Positions 46,626-55,370 of a stretch of DNA of 64,000 nt are shown here, one piece after another. The notes under the pieces are model-generated. The model was not told where the DNA came from and ran no database searches. It saw nothing but the letters and a program-made list of their open reading frames with translations. A program made the translations under genes and the position numbers. Source of the DNA: Streptomyces sp. ALI-76-A. GTDB taxonomy: Bacteria; Actinomycetota; Actinomycetes; Streptomycetales; Streptomycetaceae. The stretch's first letter is position 1. Every line of letters begins with the position of its first letter. The DNA lies in NCBI RefSeq assembly GCF_030287445.1, contig NZ_JASVWB010000004.1, positions 248,001 to 312,000 on the forward strand. Direction: 5' to 3'.

Positions 46626-47130
46626 ATGGACGACGACAGGGCCGGCCGGATGTCCGAGGTGGGGGCGCGTATGACCGAGCCGTTCGAGGCGGGTGTCGTC
46701 GTGCGTGACCTGGGGTTGATGGAGCGCTTCTGCCGGGAGGTGCTCGGCTGCTTCGAGGTGCACCGCTCCCGGGTGCCGATGTCGGTCGCCCTGCCGGCCG
46801 GACTCGGTGACGAACTCCTCGTCGTCTGGCTCCAGGTGCCGGCGGGGGGGGCGGGTGAAGCTGATCCGGCCCCGGTCCGCCCCGGCGCCCACCGAACCGG
46901 TACTGCCGCTGACCGCGCGCCGGGGCCTGTCCTGTCTCACCTTCCACCCGGACGACCTGGACCCGGTCGTGGCGGCTCTGGTGGCCGGGGGCGCCCGGCC
47001 GCTGTCGGACCCGGTCGTCGTCCGGGCGCGTGGCCGCCGGATCAGTTTCTGGGCGGATCCGGAGGGCAACGCGCTGGAGCTGGTCGACGGGCGCGCAGAC
47101 GTTCGGGAGCCGGGTCCGTCCGGGCCGTAG
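46626..47130 (+). pseudogene. VOC (glyoxalase/bleomycin-resistance) family gene, frameshifted at a G8 run
   Basis: The first half (FEAGVVVRDLGLMERFCREVLG, DELLVVWLQVPAGG) is read from ATG 46626. The second half (LSCLTFHPDDLDPVVAAL, ISFWADPEGNALELVDG) continues one frame over. The switch falls at a run of eight Gs (46844-46851); seven Gs would restore one continuous frame of about 168 codons. It is either a true frameshift, a phase-variable homopolymer or a sequencing error. The VOC superfamily includes dioxygenases, isomerases and resistance proteins. Start site: GGAGAGG before ATG 46626. Confidence 0.8.
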
Positions 47131-47145
47131 TAATTAGAGAACCTC

Positions 47146-47175
47146 TTCAGTAAGGTGCCCTCAGCTGGTTACTGT
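47146..47175 (+). promoter_or_regulatory. Promoter and inverted repeat of 2-oxoacid dehydrogenase operon
   Basis: TTCAGT (47146-47151) and TACTGT (47170-47175) are spaced by 18 bp. CAGTAA (47148-47153) and TTACTG (47169-47174) form an inverted repeat overlapping both hexamers, ideal for repressor control. Confidence 0.45.
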
Positions 47176-47235
47176 AGACCGGCACAACAAAGTCCGATCG
47201 CGTGACACACCTCGCTCGGGGCGAAGGGGCGGACG

Positions 47236-48246
47236 ATGGCTCAGAGGGCATCGAAGAAGTCGGCCGATCCGGCCGCGAACCAGACATCCGCGCAGGTCAT
47301 CAGGGATCTGCACGAGCGCATGGTGCGCATCCGCCTGTTCGAGACAGAGGCGGGAAAGCTCATGGAGGCCGGCAAGCTGCCGGGCTTCCTGCATCTCTAC
47401 GTCGGTCAGGAGGCCGTCGCCGCGGGTGTGATGGCGGCCCTGCGTGACGACGACCAGATCACCTCCACGCACCGCGGACACGGCCACGCCGTGGCCAAGG
47501 GCGTCAGCTTCAACCACATGTACTCGGAGCTGTACGGCCGGGTGACCGGCGCCTGCCTCGGCCGCGGCGGCAGCATGCACATCAACGACGTCACCCTCGG
47601 CATGCTCGGCGCCAACGGCATCGTCGGCGCCGGCATCCCGATCGCCGTCGGCGCCGCCTTCGCCGCCCAGTACCGGGGCGAGGACAACATCGCCGTCACC
47701 TTCTTCGGCGACGGCGCCACCAACATCGGCAGCTTCCACGAGGCCGCGAACATGGCCGCCATCCTGCGTCTGTCGGTCCTGTTCGTCTGCGAGAACAACG
47801 GCTACGCCGAGTTCACCCCGCAGTCGAAGCACATGCTGATCACCGATGTCGCCGACCGCGCCGCGTCCTACGGCATGCCCAGCGTGATCGTCGACGGCAT
47901 GGACGCGCTCGCCGTCCACCAGGCCACCGTCGAGGCCGTCGCGCACGCCCGGGCCGGCGAGGGCCCCATGTTCATCGAGGCCAAGACCTACCGCTACTAC
48001 GACCACCAGGGCGTCAAGGGGCTGCGCCACCCCTACCGCTCGGACGCCGAGGTCGAGGAGTGGAAGGCCCGCGACGCGATCGACCTGCTGGAGGCCCGTG
48101 CCCTCGCCGACGGCACCGCCACCCGCGCCGAGCTGGACGACACCTGGCAGCGCACCCGCGACGAGATCGCCGAGGCCATCGCCTACGCCGAGGCCAGCCC
48201 GCTGCCCGACACCGCAGACCTCCTCCTCAACGTCTACTCGGGATGA
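47236..48246 (+). CDS. 2-oxoacid dehydrogenase E1 alpha (pyruvate/acetoin/branched-chain type)
   Basis: A 336-aa thiamine-diphosphate enzyme subunit. STHRGHGHAVAKG and the TPP motif FFGDGATNIGSFHEAANMAA ending VCENNGY are complete. Length and pattern fit AcoA/PdhA. With E1 beta it would decarboxylate a 2-oxo acid or acetoin and pass the acyl group to E2. ATG 47236 has GAAGGGG upstream. The alpha stop overlaps the beta start by 4 nt. Substrate cannot be told from sequence alone. Confidence 0.92.
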   Translation: MAQRASKKSADPAANQTSAQVIRDLHERMVRIRLFETEAGKLMEAGKLPGFLHLYVGQEAVAAGVMAALRDDDQITSTHRGHGHAVAKGVSFNHMYSELYGRVTGACLGRGGSMHINDVTLGMLGANGIVGAGIPIAVGAAFAAQYRGEDNIAVTFFGDGATNIGSFHEAANMAAILRLSVLFVCENNGYAEFTPQSKHMLITDVADRAASYGMPSVIVDGMDALAVHQATVEAVAHARAGEGPMFIEAKTYRYYDHQGVKGLRHPYRSDAEVEEWKARDAIDLLEARALADGTATRAELDDTWQRTRDEIAEAIAYAEASPLPDTADLLLNVYSG

Positions 48247-49277
48247 CCGCCATGACCACCATCACCGAAGCTCCGGCCCTCGCCGCGGACGGCACAGGCC
48301 GCGAGCTCAGCTACGTCAAGGCCTTCAACGAGGGTCTGGCGCAGGCCATGCGCGAGGACGAGAACGTCTTCGTCGCCGGCGAGGACGTCGCCGGCTACGG
48401 CGGTGTCTTCCGGATGTTCGACAACCTGCTCGACGAGTTCGGCCCCCGCCGCATGATCGACACCCCGATCTCCGAGGCCGCGCTCGTCGGCCTGGGCGTG
48501 GGCGCCGCCGCCCGGGGCCTGCGCCCCGTCGTCGACCTGATGTTCATGGACTTCATCGGCGTCTGCCTGGACCAGATCGTCAACCAGGCCGCCAAGATGA
48601 AGTACATGTTCGGCGGCTCCGTGTCGGTGCCGCTCACCATCACCACGGCCTCCGGTGCGGGCCTGGGCGCCGCCGCGCAGCACAGTCAGAGCCTGGAGGC
48701 CTGGCTCTGCCACGTGCCCGGCCTCAAGGTCGTGATGCCGTCCGACGCGTACACCGCCAAGGGCCTGACCGTCTCCGCGATCCGGGACGACAACCCGGTC
48801 GTCGTGATGCTCAACAAGGTCCTGCTCGGCAGCAAGAGCGAGGTGCCCGAGCACATCTACGGCATCCCGCTCGGCCAGGCCCACACCGCGCGGCAGGGCT
48901 CCGACGTCACCGTCATCGCCCTGGGCCGCATGGTGGGCGAGGCCCTGGCCGCGGCCGGGGAACTGGCCGCCGAGGGCATCGAGGTCGAGGTGATCGACCC
49001 GCGCACCGTGCAACCCCTGGACACCGACACGATGATCGCCTCCGCGCGCCGCACCAACCGGGTCCTCGTGGTGCACGAGGCCGTCACCTTCGGCGGGCTC
49101 GGCGCGGAGATCGCCGCCCAGATCCAGGACGCGGCCTTCGACCACCTGGACGCGCCCGTCCTGCGCGTCGGCGCCCCCTTCTCCCCGGTGCCGTTCTCCC
49201 CGGTCCTGGAGAAGGCCTACGTACCCGACCAGGCCCGCATCGTGCGGGGCTGCCGGCGTCTGCTCGAAAGGTCGTGA
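48243..49277 (+). CDS. 2-oxoacid dehydrogenase E1 beta
   Basis: A 344-aa transketolase-like beta subunit. ENVFVAGEDVAGYGGVFRMF, DTPISEAALVGLGVGAAARG and HEAVTFGGLGAEIAAQI are the standard E1 beta motifs. I chose ATG 48243, which overlaps the alpha stop (ATGA); the longer upstream frame is only the alpha gene in another frame. It precedes the E2 gene by 4 nt, so E1 alpha, E1 beta and E2 form one transcription unit. Confidence 0.92.
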   Translation: MTAMTTITEAPALAADGTGRELSYVKAFNEGLAQAMREDENVFVAGEDVAGYGGVFRMFDNLLDEFGPRRMIDTPISEAALVGLGVGAAARGLRPVVDLMFMDFIGVCLDQIVNQAAKMKYMFGGSVSVPLTITTASGAGLGAAAQHSQSLEAWLCHVPGLKVVMPSDAYTAKGLTVSAIRDDNPVVVMLNKVLLGSKSEVPEHIYGIPLGQAHTARQGSDVTVIALGRMVGEALAAAGELAAEGIEVEVIDPRTVQPLDTDTMIASARRTNRVLVVHEAVTFGGLGAEIAAQIQDAAFDHLDAPVLRVGAPFSPVPFSPVLEKAYVPDQARIVRGCRRLLERS

Positions 49278-49281
49278 CGTA

Positions 49282-50733
49282 GTGGCGGTCGAGGTTCTGC
49301 TGCCGAAGATCGGCCTGACCATGCAGGAAGGCACGATCGACGAGTGGCTCGTGCCCGTCGGCGGCTTCGTCGCGGAGGGCGAGGCGCTGCTGCGGCTGGC
49401 CACCGACAAGGTCGACGTCGACGTCGAGGCGGAGGCCCAGGGACTGTTCCACCCCGTGGTCGAGGCCGGGGCGACCGTTCCGGCCGGAGCGCTCATCGGC
49501 TGGCTGCTGGAGGAGGGCGAGCAGCCACCGGGACAGGGCGGCACGTCGACGCCCGCCGAATCGGCGTCGCCCGGCGCGGACGCGGGGTCCGCGGCCGGCG
49601 GCGTCCCCTCGGAGGTGGCGGCGGCGGTCAACGGCACCGGAGCGCTCAACGGCACCGTGCCGGGCAACGGCTCACCGGCGCTCGACGGCTCCGGCGGCCG
49701 GCTCCTGACCTCGCCGAACGCCCGGCGGGTGGCGGCGGACTCCGGCGTCGACCTGACAGCCCTGCGCGGCACCGGGCCCGGCGGCCGGATCGTCTCCGAG
49801 GACGTGGAGGAGTACCTCCTCGTCCCCGCGCCGCAACCGCCGGTCAGCCTGCCGACCGACGCGGTCACCCCGGTCTCCCCGCTGGTCCGCCGCCAGGCGA
49901 AGGAGCGGGGCATCGACCTCGCGGACGTCCGCGGCACGGGCGCGGGCGGCCGGATCAGACGGGCCGACCTGGACGCAGCCATTCCGGCGGCCGCGTCGGC
50001 ACCGCCCCCGGCGACGGCCCGCGAGGCCTATGCCGCACCGCGGCCCGGGGACGTCATCCCGCTCACCGGCATGCGCGGCACCATCGCCCGCCGGATGCAC
50101 GCCAGCCTCCAGGAGATGGCCCAGCTCACACACGGCTACGAGGTGCGGATGGACGCCGTCGTGGCCCTGCGAACGCAGTTGAAGCGGGAGTGGGCCGACG
50201 ACGACCTGCCGGTGCCCAGCCTGAACGACTTCCTGATGAAGGCCGCCGCCCTGGGCCTGCGGGAACACCCGCTGCTCAACGCGGGGGTATTCGAGGACGG
50301 CGTCCACCTGTACGAGGGCGTCCATCTCGGGTTCGCGGTCGCGGTACCGGGCGGCCTGCTCGTCCCCGTGATCGAGGACGCGGCGGAGCTGTCACTGCCC
50401 GGCATGGCCCTCAGGTCGCGGGAGTTGGCCGACAACGCCCGGTCCGGCCGGATCTCCCCGGCGCTGCTGGAAGGAGGCACGTTCACCGTCACCTCACTGG
50501 GCGGCTACGGCGTCGACTTCTTCACCCCCGTCATCAACCCCGGCAACGTCGCCATTCTCGGCGTGGGCAGGCTCAGGGACGGTGTCGAGTGGGTGGACGA
50601 CCAGCCGCGCCGCACCCAGGTGCTCACTCTGAGTCTCACCTTCGACCACCGCGCGGTGGACGGAGCGCCGGCGGCCGAGTACCTGCGCACGGTCGGCGCG
50701 CTGCTGCGCAAGCCGCTGCGGCTCCTGGTGTGA
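49282..50733 (+). CDS. Dihydrolipoamide acyltransferase E2 with two subunit-binding domains
   Basis: A 483-aa E2. Lipoyl domain at 1-78 with lipoyl Lys43 (LATDKVDVDVEA), then a Gly/Ala/Pro linker. A peripheral subunit-binding domain is at about 143-179 (SPNARRVAADSGVDLTALRG), and a second at about 198-234 (SPLVRRQAKERGIDLADVRG). The catalytic domain from about 255 ends in DHRAVDGAPAAEYL with the HxxxDG motif. Most E2 proteins have one subunit-binding domain. GTG 49282 is the start. No E3 gene is in the window, so a housekeeping lipoamide dehydrogenase must serve. Confidence 0.9.
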   Translation: MAVEVLLPKIGLTMQEGTIDEWLVPVGGFVAEGEALLRLATDKVDVDVEAEAQGLFHPVVEAGATVPAGALIGWLLEEGEQPPGQGGTSTPAESASPGADAGSAAGGVPSEVAAAVNGTGALNGTVPGNGSPALDGSGGRLLTSPNARRVAADSGVDLTALRGTGPGGRIVSEDVEEYLLVPAPQPPVSLPTDAVTPVSPLVRRQAKERGIDLADVRGTGAGGRIRRADLDAAIPAAASAPPPATAREAYAAPRPGDVIPLTGMRGTIARRMHASLQEMAQLTHGYEVRMDAVVALRTQLKREWADDDLPVPSLNDFLMKAAALGLREHPLLNAGVFEDGVHLYEGVHLGFAVAVPGGLLVPVIEDAAELSLPGMALRSRELADNARSGRISPALLEGGTFTVTSLGGYGVDFFTPVINPGNVAILGVGRLRDGVEWVDDQPRRTQVLTLSLTFDHRAVDGAPAAEYLRTVGALLRKPLRLLV

Positions 50734-50809
50734 CGTTCCCAGCCCCGCGCCTGTCGACCGTTTCCACCCCATCCGGTCGGCGGGCGCGGCCCGTTCCCCG
50801 GGCAGTCCG

Positions 50810-51418
50810 CTACTCGGCCACCGGATCGGCGATCCGCTCGGCGAGCCGGCCCACCTCGCGCAGGAAGGAACGGTGCCCGAGGGAGCGGTAGACGTCGTCC
50901 CCCCGGACCTGCGAGACCGCCGCGGTCTCCAGCAGCGCCAGCACCCCCAGACCGATCACCGCGGCCTCCGCCTCGGTCACCGGCTCGCGGCCCTTGCGGA
51001 CCAGCAGCACCAGGCGGTCCAGCAGCTCCGTACGGATCCTGTGGCGCAGCGCCTCCGCCTCCTGGCTCATGCCGGCCGAGGACACGAAGAACACGGTGGC
51101 GGCGGCCCGGTGCTCGCCGAGCCAGACCACCAGCGACGTGACGGCCGGTCCGATGTCCGAGCCGGGCGCGTGCGCCTCGGCGAGCGTCTCCACCTGCTCG
51201 CGGAGCGCGGCGGCGAACACCCGCATCCCCTCCACCAGGACCTGGTCCTTGGAGGAGAAGTGGTAGTACACCGCGGCCGACGTCATCTCCGCCCGCGCCG
51301 CGATGTCGGCCACCGTCACCTCGTCCGGCGGCTGGGTGGCGAAGAGCTCGGTGGCCGCCTCGATCACCCACTGCCTGCGCGAAGGGCGGTGAGCTGCGCG
51401 CGTCCCGGATGTAGTCAT
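50810..51418 (-). CDS. TetR-family transcriptional regulator
   Basis: A 202-aa repressor with an N-terminal helix-turn-helix (VTVADIAARAEMTSAAVYYHF at about 35-55) and a variable ligand-binding part. ATG 51418 is only 7 nt after a CATACT-like -10, so the mRNA may be leaderless. It is convergent with the E2 gene and divergent from a second TetR gene 145 bp away. It may control the surrounding catabolic operons (inference). Confidence 0.9.
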   Translation of the reverse strand: MTTSGTRAAHRPSRRQWVIEAATELFATQPPDEVTVADIAARAEMTSAAVYYHFSSKDQVLVEGMRVFAAALREQVETLAEAHAPGSDIGPAVTSLVVWLGEHRAAATVFFVSSAGMSQEAEALRHRIRTELLDRLVLLVRKGREPVTEAEAAVIGLGVLALLETAAVSQVRGDDVYRSLGHRSFLREVGRLAERIADPVAE

Positions 51419-51563
51419 GGTGTCAAGTATGCCGTGATCTTCCCGCTCCAGAACCACGCGGGTGCCAGGATTCACGGGACGGACCAGGGGGAGTAACTGG
51501 ATAACATGGTCAGTACGCCGGAGCGCACAGGCACACCGGTCGCGGCAACCGCCAGGGAGCATG

Positions 51564-52238
51564 ATGGCCACCACGAACGGCAAGCAGCCCGCGCACGGCA
51601 AGCAGCCGGCCCACCGTCCCTCACGACGTCAGCACATCATCGACGCCGCCGTGCGGGTGTTCGGCCGCAACGGCTTCGCGGAGACCAGTGTGCAGGACAT
51701 CGCGGACGAGGCCCAGGTGGTGCCCACGGCCGTCTACTACCACTTCGCGGGCAAGGAGGAGCTGCTCGAACTCGCCATGCGGAGGGTCTTCGACCAGCTG
51801 AACACCGTCGTGGAGACGGCCCGGCCGGACACCGAGCCGGGTGACGCCGAGGGCCTGATGCGCGTCATCGACGCCGTGTGGGACTGGGTGGAGAAGAACC
51901 CGGACGAGGCCCGGCTGTACCAGGTACAGATCGCCTCGGCCAACGGCAACATCAAGCTCATGCGAGACGAGTTCGAGCAGCGGCACATCCAACGGGCGTA
52001 CGACTACCTGCCCGAGAGCACCACCCGCAGCCCCCGGGCGGCCAAGGCCCGGCACGCCTCGCAGGCGCTCGCGGTCCGTACGCTCATCAGCACGACCATC
52101 CTGGTGACCGCGCTGCGGGCGGAGGGCGGACCGCTGTCCCGGCTGCCGTCCCGGTCCGTGCAGAAGGCGGTCAGGTCGCTGGCGCTGCGCATCGTCGCCG
52201 CCGACCAGCAGGCCGAGTCCGCGGCCACCTCGGCGTAG
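51564..52238 (+). CDS. TetR-family transcriptional regulator (second)
   Basis: A 224-aa repressor. The helix-turn-helix is TSVQDIADEAQVVPTAVYYHF, near residue 40, followed by KEELLELAMRRVFDQL. GGGAG precedes; ATG 51561 or 51564 are both possible, and 51564 has the better spacing. A repeated GKQPAHGKQPAH element lies in the first residues. It diverges from the other TetR gene and is not closely similar to it beyond the DNA-binding part. Confidence 0.88.
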   Translation: MATTNGKQPAHGKQPAHRPSRRQHIIDAAVRVFGRNGFAETSVQDIADEAQVVPTAVYYHFAGKEELLELAMRRVFDQLNTVVETARPDTEPGDAEGLMRVIDAVWDWVEKNPDEARLYQVQIASANGNIKLMRDEFEQRHIQRAYDYLPESTTRSPRAAKARHASQALAVRTLISTTILVTALRAEGGPLSRLPSRSVQKAVRSLALRIVAADQQAESAATSA

Positions 52239-52339
52239 GGCCGCAGTGGTGCGGCGACCGCCGGTGCGGCCCGTGACCGCCGCTTCAGCCGGTGTCCGCG
52301 AGAGCCGGACCCATCACGCTCCGTGACAGCCGGTTCACC

Positions 52340-52572
52340 AGGGCCGATCAGTGCCCCGGCCTCGCGCATCGTCTCGGCGACGCTCGACGCGGAACCCACG
52401 TCCAGGGCGAGCGGCAGGGCCGCCGGCCCGACGGCGCGGCACACCTCCTCGGCCGCCTCCCGGTTCCGCGCCCCGACCAGGACCCGCAGCCCCCGTCCGC
52501 GAGCTGCCGGCAGATCTCCGCGCCGATCCCGCGCGCGCCACCGGTGACCAGGGCGGTCCTGCGCTCGCTCAT
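52340..52572 (-). pseudogene. Truncated, frameshifted SDR remnant
   Basis: The minus strand from ATG 52572 reads MSERRTALVTGGARGIGAEI, a clear SDR cofactor loop. At about 52495-52500 (a GGGGG run) the frame shifts by one, continuing as LRVLVGARNREAAEEVC and LDVGSASSVAETMREAGALI. The similarity stops after about 78 codons, where an NNAG strand should follow. It is a broken 5' fragment of an SDR gene between the TetR and thiolase genes. Confidence 0.75.
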
Positions 52573-52627
52573 GTCGGGTCCTCACTGGTTCGGGTGGTGG
52601 GGGAGTGCTGGGGTGCGGCCGGGCCGG

Positions 52628-53782
52628 TCAGACCGTCAGTACCGCGCAGGCGCTGATCCCGGGCGCCCCGTACACGTGGGTGAAGCCCACCTCGGGACCG
52701 CCGGGCACCTGTACGCCCGGTGCGCGGCCCTGCAACTGCCGTACGACCTCGTGGAACTGGCGCAGTCCCGAGGCGCCGACCGGTTCGCCGCCCGCGAGGC
52801 AGCCGCCGTCGGTGTTGACGGGGATCCGGCCCGTCGGGTCGGTGGCCCCCGAGGACAGCAGCTCCTCCTGCTCGCCGTGCCCGCACAGCCCGGTCTCGGC
52901 CAGGTGGATCAACTCCGAGCCGCTGTCGGTGTCCTGCAACTGGGCCACCCGTACATCGGCGGGCCCCAGCCCCGCCCCCCGGAAGACCGCCTCCGCCGCG
53001 TCGACGCTCGGACTGCGGTGCGGTCCCGGCGGCAGCCAGGGCGAGAAGACCTCGAACGAGCCGAACCGTCTGGTCCGGAAGGCCAGCGAGGCCAGCCGCA
53101 CCGGCCGTTCGCACAGGTCGAACGCGCGGTCGCCGCGGGCCAGCACCAGTGCCGCCGCGCCCTGGCCCGGCGAACAGAACATGTACTGGGTGAGCGGCGG
53201 GCTCACCTCGGGGGAGTGCAGGATCTCCTCCTCCGTGAGCTCCTTGCGCCGCCAGGCCAGGGGGTGGCGGGAGCCGTTGCGGAAGGCGCGCGCGGCCACC
53301 GACGCCAGGGCCCGTTCGGCAATGCCGTGCTCGTGCAGATAGCGCTGCGTCTTCAGGGCGAAGAACTGGGTCGTCAGCATCATCCCGGTCTCCGCGTACC
53401 AGTCGCCGAGGCCGTAACGGGCCGCGGAGACGTGGAACGCGCCCCGCTCGTGCTTGTCGAACCCCACGGCCAGCCCCAGCGAGGCCTCGCCCGCCCGCAG
53501 CGCGTTGGCCACCGTGAGCACCGTCGAGGCGCCGGTGGCGCAGCCGTTCTGCACGTTGACGAACGGCACTCCGGTCAGCCCGAGCCGGCCCACCAGTGTG
53601 TCGGGCTTGCCGGACACGTCGGAGCCGCCGGCCGCGTAGCCGATGTCCTCCCAGGCGACACCGGCGTCGGCCAGGGCCTCCCGTACCGCGTAGGCGGCCA
53701 TGTCCATCCCGGTCACGGTCTCGTCGCGGCCGAAGGGGTGCATCCCGCACCCGACCACGTAGACCTCGTCGGTGCGGCTCAT
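52628..53782 (-). CDS. SCP2/Ltp-type thiolase-like protein
   Basis: A 384-aa thiolase-fold protein. Cys81 in VQNGCATGAS is at the nucleophile position. The C-terminal loop reads GGCLAGGEPVGASGLRQF, with Glu where classical thiolases have the His of GHP. That pattern is seen in the lipid-transfer-protein subgroup. In steroid side-chain degradation such proteins act with a DUF35 partner as retro-aldolases. Its ATG overlaps the stop of the DUF35 gene by 4 nt, so a complex is likely. Confidence 0.85.
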   Translation of the reverse strand: MSRTDEVYVVGCGMHPFGRDETVTGMDMAAYAVREALADAGVAWEDIGYAAGGSDVSGKPDTLVGRLGLTGVPFVNVQNGCATGASTVLTVANALRAGEASLGLAVGFDKHERGAFHVSAARYGLGDWYAETGMMLTTQFFALKTQRYLHEHGIAERALASVAARAFRNGSRHPLAWRRKELTEEEILHSPEVSPPLTQYMFCSPGQGAAALVLARGDRAFDLCERPVRLASLAFRTRRFGSFEVFSPWLPPGPHRSPSVDAAEAVFRGAGLGPADVRVAQLQDTDSGSELIHLAETGLCGHGEQEELLSSGATDPTGRIPVNTDGGCLAGGEPVGASGLRQFHEVVRQLQGRAPGVQVPGGPEVGFTHVYGAPGISACAVLTV

Positions 53783-54204
53783 CGCTGCCCTTGCGTGTGC
53801 GGGTCCGGGCGGAACGCGAAGGTCAGCACGTCGGTGCCGTCCTCCTCCTGGTACGCGGCCACCGTGGTGAGCCGGACCGGAAGGCCGATCCGGATCTCCG
53901 GGCGGGACACCGCCAGCCGGGTCTCGACGAGCACGTCACCGAGGTCCACGTAGCCCACGAGATACGGCTGGTGTCCCCCGAATGGTGGCCGGTACGGCGG
54001 TTTGGGCGCGAAGGCCTGCACCGTCCACGACCACACGCTCCCGTTCACCGGCAGCGGGTGCGCGGACAGGGGGCCGGCCGAGCACTTGGGGCAGGAGTCC
54101 TGCCGGGGGAAGACGACGGTGCCGCATCCCGTGCAGCGCGCCCCCACCAGGCGCGGGGGGTCCGCGCCGTCGAAGAGGCCCTCGTCGATGAGTCTGGTGG
54201 TCAT
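53779..54204 (-). CDS. DUF35 zinc-ribbon/OB-fold acyl-CoA-associated protein
   Basis: A 141-aa protein. The zinc ribbon has Cys24, Cys27, Cys38 and Cys41 (CTGC...SCPKC), followed by an OB-fold (GSVWSWTVQAF, PYLVGYVDLGDVLVETRL). Such proteins pair with thiolase-like enzymes or MaoC-type hydratases. It overlaps the thiolase-like gene, and 38 nt separate it from the acyl-CoA dehydrogenase. Start ATG 54204. Confidence 0.9.
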   Translation of the reverse strand: MTTRLIDEGLFDGADPPRLVGARCTGCGTVVFPRQDSCPKCSAGPLSAHPLPVNGSVWSWTVQAFAPKPPYRPPFGGHQPYLVGYVDLGDVLVETRLAVSRPEIRIGLPVRLTTVAAYQEEDGTDVLTFAFRPDPHTQGQR

Positions 54205-54242
54205 GCCGGTGTCCTGTCCTTTCGCCGGCCGTGGCCCACGGG

Positions 54243-55370
54243 CTACCAGCCCAGCAGTCCGGCGAGCCGTTCCCGGTGGTGGTCCGCGCCGCCCAGCAGC
54301 ACGGCGTCGGACTGCGCGCGCCGGAAGTAGAGGTGCGCGTCGTGTTCCCAGGTGAAGCCCATGCCGCCGTGCAACTGGACGCACTCGGCCGCGACGAACG
54401 TGAACGCCTCGCCGCACCAGGACTGAGCCACGGCGGCGGCCTCGGCGAGCGCTTCGGGGGACCCGGCGGCACGCACCGCGCGCAGCACGGCGGACCGCGC
54501 CGACTCCACCTGGAGCAGCATGTCCGCGCAGGTGTGCTTGACCGCCTGGAAACTGCCGAGCGCCCTGCCGAACTGCGTACGGTCCCGCACATGCGCCACC
54601 GTCATGTCCAACGCCGCCTGCGCACCGCCCAGTTGTTCCGCCGCCAGCGCCACCAGGGCGGTGTCGAGGGCGCGGGTGACGACCTCGGTCCCCTCGCCGC
54701 CGGCGGTCAGCGGGCGAGCCCGGGCCCCGGTGAACGTGAGCACCGCCTGCCCCCGGCTCAGGTCCAGCGTGGGCACCCGGCGGACGGTCACACCCGGCCC
54801 GCGCGGGTCGACCAGGAACAGGTCCACGCCGTCGGGCTCGGCGGCGGCGACCACCAGAGCCTCGGCGTCGGCGCCGTCCAGCACGAACGGCGCGGTGCCG
54901 TCGAGCACCGCCACGCCGCCTCGCCAGGTCACCCCCACCGGCACGGCGTCCGGCCGCCACACGCCGTCGGGCGCGGTCACCGCCAGTGCGTGGATCCGGC
55001 CTTCAGCAAGTTCGGCCAGCGACTCGGCGGCGGTACCGCACCCGGCCAGCACCTGCCCGGCCAGCACGGTGGAGGACAGCAGCGGCACCGGCGTCAGCGT
55101 CCGGCCGAGTTCCTCGCAGACCACGGCGATCTCGGCGAGGCCGCCGACGCCGCCCACGTCCTCCGGCAGGCCGAGGGCGGCGAGGCCCACCTGCCGGCCG
55201 AGGGTGTCCCACAGACCGGCGTCGACGCCGGGGCAGGACTCGTCGAGCCCGCGCACCGCCGCGATGCCGCCCGCGTCCGCGCACACCGAACGCACGGTCT
55301 CCCGCAGGTCCTCCAGCTCGGCCGCGGAGGCCTCGCTCACGTGGCCCGCGGAGTCGGTCACCGTGGTCAT
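54243..55370 (-). CDS. Acyl-CoA dehydrogenase (short, ChsE/FadE-like)
   Basis: A 375-aa acyl-CoA dehydrogenase-like flavoprotein. The N-terminal half is weakly conserved and lacks the usual full FAD loop (EPxxGSD is absent). The C-terminal half is typical (RDRTQFGRALGSFQAVKHTCADML, ECVQLHGGMGFTWEHDAHLYFRRA). This lopsided pattern is common in heteromeric ChsE-type dehydrogenases, which need a second subunit. Start ATG 55370. It overlaps the upstream PPDK-like gene by 4 nt (ATGA). Confidence 0.85.
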   Translation of the reverse strand: MTTVTDSAGHVSEASAAELEDLRETVRSVCADAGGIAAVRGLDESCPGVDAGLWDTLGRQVGLAALGLPEDVGGVGGLAEIAVVCEELGRTLTPVPLLSSTVLAGQVLAGCGTAAESLAELAEGRIHALAVTAPDGVWRPDAVPVGVTWRGGVAVLDGTAPFVLDGADAEALVVAAAEPDGVDLFLVDPRGPGVTVRRVPTLDLSRGQAVLTFTGARARPLTAGGEGTEVVTRALDTALVALAAEQLGGAQAALDMTVAHVRDRTQFGRALGSFQAVKHTCADMLLQVESARSAVLRAVRAAGSPEALAEAAAVAQSWCGEAFTFVAAECVQLHGGMGFTWEHDAHLYFRRAQSDAVLLGGADHHRERLAGLLGW

